From Pseudomonadota bacterium (GTDB taxonomy: Bacteria; Desulfobacterota; Binatia; Binatales; Binataceae): DNA of 64,000 nt. This document shows, piece after piece, positions 60,420-64,000 of this stretch. Within the stretch, counting starts at the first letter, position 1, and the number at the start of each line of letters is the position of its first letter. The notes below the pieces were generated by a model. That model was not told the origin of the DNA. It searched no databases and worked only from the letters and a program-made list of their open reading frames with translations. The position numbers were made by a program, and so were the translations under genes. The DNA is taken from NCBI GenBank assembly GCA_021323675.1, contig JAJPKP010000026.1:1-64000 (forward strand). The letters run 5' to 3'.

Positions 60420-61724
60420 TCAGGCCGAACGGCGATTCTGAAAGCTTCGGGCAGGAGCAATTTCGCCGCAGGGAATTTCCGCGCGCAGGCGCAATCCGGC
60501 AGGATTGGCGAGGTCCACGGTGAATGCGCCGTCGGCGGCCTCTGTCATCGCCCGCGCCAGAAAGAGTCCGATCTTTCCCGCGCCGGGAGAATGGCTGCGG
60601 CCGCGCGGATTCGCCATCATCTGCTCAAGGTCGGCGGCGGCGATAGAAGCGCTGGGAGCTTCAATTTCTATCGCGATCCGGCCATCGCGGACCGAGGTTG
60701 TGATGCGCACGTGGCCAGTTTTTGCGGCGCCGATAGCCGCCGCCGCGGAGTTCTGGATGATGCGCGAGAGCATTCGCGGATCGATCCGTACGCCGGGCAA
60801 ATCGGCCAGCTCGGACCGCCATCCCAGGCCCACCCGCCGCGCCTGCGCCGCGCAATCGTCGGCCACGTTGGCGATGATGGGGTTGGGATCGATATCGCCG
60901 TCGCGCATCGGGAAGCTACCGTTTTCTTCCATCCGGTACAGGTCGAGAGCGTTGTTGACGACCAGGTTGGTGTTCCAGGCGGTCGAGCCGATTCGCGCGA
61001 TCATCTGGTCGCGGTCCGCCGGCCTGGCGCCTGGCTCTTCCAGCAGTTCCACGTAGCCCGCCAGCGCCGACAGCGGGTTCCTGATGTCATGCGCCATGGT
61101 GGCGATTTCGCGCTCGCGAAACCGCGCGGCGGCCTCGAGCGCTTCGAGCTGGCCGCGGATGCGGTTGCGGTACTGTTCCACAAAGATCGCGGTGCTTTCG
61201 GCGAGCAGAACCGCGGCCAGCACGCCGAGCCATCGATAGATATTGAAGCCGTCCGGAATCGGCACCATCCACTGCGCGACCGCAAACGATCCGAGCGCCG
61301 CGAAGCTCATCGCCAACTGCCATCGCGCGCTCCAGTTGACGAACGACGCGGTGGCAAACGGGCAAAGAATTATCGCGATCATTCGCGACACCGGGTCGCC
61401 GGTGACCGCGCTGAACACGATGAACATCGCCATGATGAAGAGGCATATGGTGAAAGTCCAAAACTGCCAGAAGCGGCGGAAAATGCTCGTCCAGGTGAGC
61501 GCCAGGAATGCTGCGACGCCCGCGACACTGATACTATGGAGCTTGAAGTGCTCGGGCTCGTTGAGCGCTTGCGGATCAACGACTACGTAGAGCAGCAGGA
61601 ACACCAGTCCAATCGCGGCGGACAGACGAATGAGCCAAAGCCAGCCGTCATCGCCGAGCGGCAGGACCTCGAACGGGACCGCCCATTTGCTGTCTTTGCG
61701 AATCTGTTCGCGATGCTCCGGCAC
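60420..61724 (-). CDS. Membrane histidine kinase-like protein with degenerate ATP-binding region
   Basis: 434 residues. Five or so hydrophobic segments lie in the first ~185 residues (for example AAIGLVFLLLYVVVDP). A HisKA-type dimerisation helix has MAHDIRNPLSALAGYVELL with the phospho-acceptor His near residue 211. In the HATPase region an N-box-like RIIQNSAAAAIGAA is present, but the G1 DxGxG site is missing: IEIEAPSASIAAADLEQMM stands there, while IGLFLARAMTEAADG resembles G2. Kinase activity is therefore doubtful. No response regulator gene is adjacent. It sits 15 bases after the aminotransferase gene, same strand. Confidence 0.8.
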   Translation of the reverse strand: MPEHREQIRKDSKWAVPFEVLPLGDDGWLWLIRLSAAIGLVFLLLYVVVDPQALNEPEHFKLHSISVAGVAAFLALTWTSIFRRFWQFWTFTICLFIMAMFIVFSAVTGDPVSRMIAIILCPFATASFVNWSARWQLAMSFAALGSFAVAQWMVPIPDGFNIYRWLGVLAAVLLAESTAIFVEQYRNRIRGQLEALEAAARFREREIATMAHDIRNPLSALAGYVELLEEPGARPADRDQMIARIGSTAWNTNLVVNNALDLYRMEENGSFPMRDGDIDPNPIIANVADDCAAQARRVGLGWRSELADLPGVRIDPRMLSRIIQNSAAAAIGAAKTGHVRITTSVRDGRIAIEIEAPSASIAAADLEQMMANPRGRSHSPGAGKIGLFLARAMTEAADGAFTVDLANPAGLRLRAEIPCGEIAPARSFQNRRSA

Positions 61725-61739
61725 GGTTGGCCCGTCTCT

Positions 61740-62951
61740 TCACGCTCGGCTTTGGATGCGAGCCTCTTCCAGCGCATCTCGCATCGCGGCAATCGCAAAG
61801 TCAATGTCCTTTTCCGCTACAGCAAGCGGTGGCGCGAGTCTGACAACAGTGTCAGCATTCAGCGTCCAATTGATGATTACACCGCGTCTAATCGTCTCCG
61901 CGACGAAGCGATGAGCGAAGTCGGCGGAGCGAAAATCCACACCCACCAGCAAACCGATTCCGCGCACCGCGGCGATTTCGGGAGCTTTAAGCGCGAGCAA
62001 TCGGCTCCGCAGGTACTCGCCTATTTTTGCGGCTCGGGCAGGCAGGCCTTCATTGACGATCGTTTCGAGCGCTGCAAGCCCGGCGGCGCAGGAAAGAGGA
62101 TGGCCTCCGAAGGTGGTTATATGGCCCAGTGGAGGATCGTGCGAAAGCGTCCCGATGATCTCATCGCGGCCGGCGAACGCGCCCAGTGGCAATCCGCCGC
62201 CGAGCGCTTTTGCCATCACGATGATGTCGGGAACCGCGCCAAAATGTTCCAGCGCGAACAGGACGCCGGTTCGGCCGAGTCCGGTCAGGACTTCATCGAA
62301 AATCAGCAGCGTGCCGGTTTGGTCGCATCGATCGCGCAGCGCCGACATGAAAGCCGTCGAAGGAATGCGGACGCCGGCCTCGGCTTGAATCGGCTCGATG
62401 ACCACGGCGGCGACCGACGAATCGATGGCCGCGAGCGCCCCGATATCGCCATAGGGCAGGTGAAGAACGGGGCCGAGCAGCGGTGCGAACGGCGCGCGAA
62501 AAGCGGGATTGCCCGCAAGCGACAGCGCTCCGGCAGTATCGCCATGGTATGCGCCGTCGAAGGCGGCCAGTGCGCGGCGGCCGGTGAATTTGCGCGCGGC
62601 CTTAATCGACCCCTCGATCGCTTCGGCGCCGCTGTTCGTGAAATAGATGCGAGAGAGCGATGGGGGCAGCAAGTGCGCCAGGCGGGCGGCAAGCCGTGCC
62701 TGCGACTCGATCACGTATTCGCCGTAGACCATCACGTGAAGATGCCGGCGCATCTGGCGTTCGATCGCTTCGAGCACCGCGGGATGGCCGTGGCCGAGCG
62801 CGCTCACGCCGATTCCCGCGATCAGGTCCAGGTAGCGGCGGCCATCGGCCGTGTACAGCCACGATCCTTCGGCGCGAACGATTTCGAGGCCGATGGGGCT
62901 GTCGGAGGTCTGCGCCAGATAGCGCCGGAAGAGATCGCTGAGCTCCGTCAT
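61740..62951 (-). CDS. Class III PLP-dependent aminotransferase
   Basis: 403 residues of the acetylornithine/ornithine/gamma-aminobutyrate aminotransferase fold. FTNSGAEAIEGSIKAARKFTGRRALAAFDGAYHGDTAGALSLAGNP is the PLP phosphate region, LLIFDEVLTGLGRTGVLFALEHFGAVPDIIVMAKALGGGLPLGAF contains the PLP-binding Lys, and HITTFGGHPLSCAAGLAALE follows. It overlaps the LuxC-like reductase gene by 4 bases, implying that an acyl aldehyde or its product is transaminated. A typical arginine-pathway role is less likely because of this neighbour. Confidence 0.9.
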   Translation of the reverse strand: MTELSDLFRRYLAQTSDSPIGLEIVRAEGSWLYTADGRRYLDLIAGIGVSALGHGHPAVLEAIERQMRRHLHVMVYGEYVIESQARLAARLAHLLPPSLSRIYFTNSGAEAIEGSIKAARKFTGRRALAAFDGAYHGDTAGALSLAGNPAFRAPFAPLLGPVLHLPYGDIGALAAIDSSVAAVVIEPIQAEAGVRIPSTAFMSALRDRCDQTGTLLIFDEVLTGLGRTGVLFALEHFGAVPDIIVMAKALGGGLPLGAFAGRDEIIGTLSHDPPLGHITTFGGHPLSCAAGLAALETIVNEGLPARAAKIGEYLRSRLLALKAPEIAAVRGIGLLVGVDFRSADFAHRFVAETIRRGVIINWTLNADTVVRLAPPLAVAEKDIDFAIAAMRDALEEARIQSRA

Positions 62952-64000
62952 CGTCTGCTGGTCACTCGGCGCAGGAACTCGCCGCGCCCATGCCGCCAGG
63001 TGAGCGGCGGCGATTGCATCGCGCCAGGCTGCGCGAGATACGAGACCCCTGCTTCATCGAGGATTTCGCGCAACGCCGGCGTGGGAGCCTCTTCGGCGCC
63101 GGCGACCGCGAAGGCTTCAATTCGTCCCCGTGCGGACACAAGGCGCTCTCGCAGATCATCGAGGTCGCGCACGGGCGTGACGTAAACGCATCGAAGCCCG
63201 GGCGACGCCGTCAGAGGCGCGTCGCGATCGAAAGCAACCGCCCACGACAATCCCGGACCTTCGGTCAGGATGACCCCTTCGCCTCCGATCGAACGCCAGC
63301 GCGCAGCCTCGCGAAAGCCGCGCAGGGCGGCGCTATCTTCGAGTTCGAGGCGGATCGGCGGCGGCAACGCTTCGGCCAGATCGCGCATCGCATGTGCGAA
63401 GTCCTGAGCAAAGCGCTCCGCGCCGCCGTCGTCGCATTCGACGAACACATGGTGAGGCGAGAGGCAGCCGAGTTGTTCGAACAGAGTCGCATCACGAGCA
63501 AGCAGAGCCGCGGCCTTGCTAGCGCCATCGGTACGGACCGCGTCCCGGGTGACGAGAGCGGCGCTGAGCTTGCCGCCAAATCCGATTACGCCGGCATCGC
63601 CGCCGAAGGAAGAGACCGTTGAGTCGTCTCCATAGACGACGGTCGCGTCCACGCAGCGGCGAAGGGCCGAGGTAAGCTCGATGCGATCGCGGCTCCAACT
63701 GAACACGGCGATCCTTTGACCAAGCGCAGGGTCTTCATCGGCGAGAGTGTTCGCGAAAGCTTCAAACATATGCGGCTCGCGCGATGCCGTTTTGACGATC
63801 AGCCCGGTTCCCGCGATCAAGCCGAGCGCTACTTCGTGCATCCCCGATCCCGCCACGTTTCCCGCCATCACGAATCCGATCAGGTCTTCGCTCGGAACGA
63901 CCGTATCCGCCGCCTCCAAAAGAGCGGCGGGATTGAATGGCTGAAGGAGCGCATCGAGCGACTCCTCGAGCAACCGGGCGCTGAATCGGGTTTGCTCTGC
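62948..64000 (-). CDS. LuxC-like acyl-CoA reductase, 5' end cut by window edge
   Basis: Fatty acyl-CoA/acyl-protein reductase family (PF05893). At least 351 residues in view: the frame stays open to the window end (AEQTRFSARLLEESLDALLQPF), so the TTG at 63973 used by the track is probably not the true start. IGFVMAGNVAGSGMHEVALGLIAGTGLIVKTASREP is the N-terminal signature, FSWSRDRIELTSALRRCVDATVVYGDDSTV the middle, and LGCLSPHHVFVE carries the catalytic Cys. Makes an aldehyde from an acyl thioester; coupled to the downstream aminotransferase it could form an amine. Confidence 0.88.
   Translation of the reverse strand, partial: AEQTRFSARLLEESLDALLQPFNPAALLEAADTVVPSEDLIGFVMAGNVAGSGMHEVALGLIAGTGLIVKTASREPHMFEAFANTLADEDPALGQRIAVFSWSRDRIELTSALRRCVDATVVYGDDSTVSSFGGDAGVIGFGGKLSAALVTRDAVRTDGASKAAALLARDATLFEQLGCLSPHHVFVECDDGGAERFAQDFAHAMRDLAEALPPPIRLELEDSAALRGFREAARWRSIGGEGVILTEGPGLSWAVAFDRDAPLTASPGLRCVYVTPVRDLDDLRERLVSARGRIEAFAVAGAEEAPTPALREILDEAGVSYLAQPGAMQSPPLTWRHGRGEFLRRVTSRR

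Noticed and set aside
60591-63185. 864-residue plus-strand ORF
   Set aside because: It runs antisense to the histidine kinase and aminotransferase genes, has no recognisable domain and shows the Arg/Gly/Asp-rich composition of shadow frames in GC-rich DNA.

Overview
The window reads as a chromosomal segment of a GC-rich, free-living, metabolically versatile Gram-negative bacterium. Lipobox lipoproteins, a DUF1329 periplasmic/outer-membrane protein, three CaiB-type CoA transferases, acyl-CoA dehydrogenase, an F420/flavin luciferase-family oxidoreductase, phytanoyl-CoA-type dioxygenases and a Deltaproteobacteria-like P-II protein fit an uncultured soil lineage such as Binatota/Desulfobacterota. 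That assignment is an inference from gene content; no rRNA is present.

Layout. 0-11 kb: glnB, an acyl-CoA dehydrogenase, a YfcG-like GST, a translationally coupled CoA-transferase pair, a phosphodiesterase, glycyl-tRNA synthetase, pyruvate phosphate dikinase and a PhyH dioxygenase. 11-23 kb: amidohydrolase, sarcosine-oxidase-like flavoenzyme, a divergent ImuA-ImuB pair of mutagenic repair genes, another CoA transferase, Nudix proteins, a glycosyltransferase, a Pro-rich-tailed lipoprotein, a VOC protein and thiI, whose conserved 5' end is cut by an in-frame UAA. 23.7-26.4 kb: TetR regulator, FGly-type sulfatase and a CYTH protein. 26.5-32 kb: a compact minus-strand cobalamin lower-ligand/salvage operon (bluB-cbiZ-cbiB-cobC-cobT-cobS). 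32-36.7 kb: a minus-strand redox group of thiol peroxidase, MAPEG protein, a GrdB/PrdB-like selenoprotein read through an in-frame UGA with a clear bacterial SECIS hairpin, a GST, a luciferase-family oxidoreductase and an SDR. 36.8-46.8 kb: GH15 glucoamylase/trehalase-like enzyme, a membrane spermidine-synthase-like protein, MmgE/PrpD, alpha/beta hydrolase, cupin, DUF1329 and a class II aldolase.

46.8-53.6 kb is the accessory-looking part. It has long gene-poor stretches, a three-copy 21-nt tandem repeat, a PhyH/SDR/sulfotransferase trio, a selenocysteine tRNA (UCA anticodon), a frameshifted HNH nuclease, an orphan HigA-like antitoxin and a frameshifted ThuA-like gene. 53.7-64 kb is a tight minus-strand run: AlkZ-like winged-helix protein, UbiB-type kinase, LarB, two CNNM/CorC proteins, ThiL, a histidine kinase with an apparently degenerate ATP-binding domain, a class III aminotransferase and a LuxC-like acyl-CoA reductase that runs off the window edge.

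The most notable result is the pairing of a UGA-containing UxxC selenoprotein, missed as two ORFs in the track, with its decoding tRNA about 17 kb away. Together they show that this genome uses selenocysteine. The selenoprotein sits among glutathione- and thiol-handling genes, which suggests a redox role. Several genes carry single-base defects next to homopolymers, so assembly error is a live alternative to real pseudogenes.
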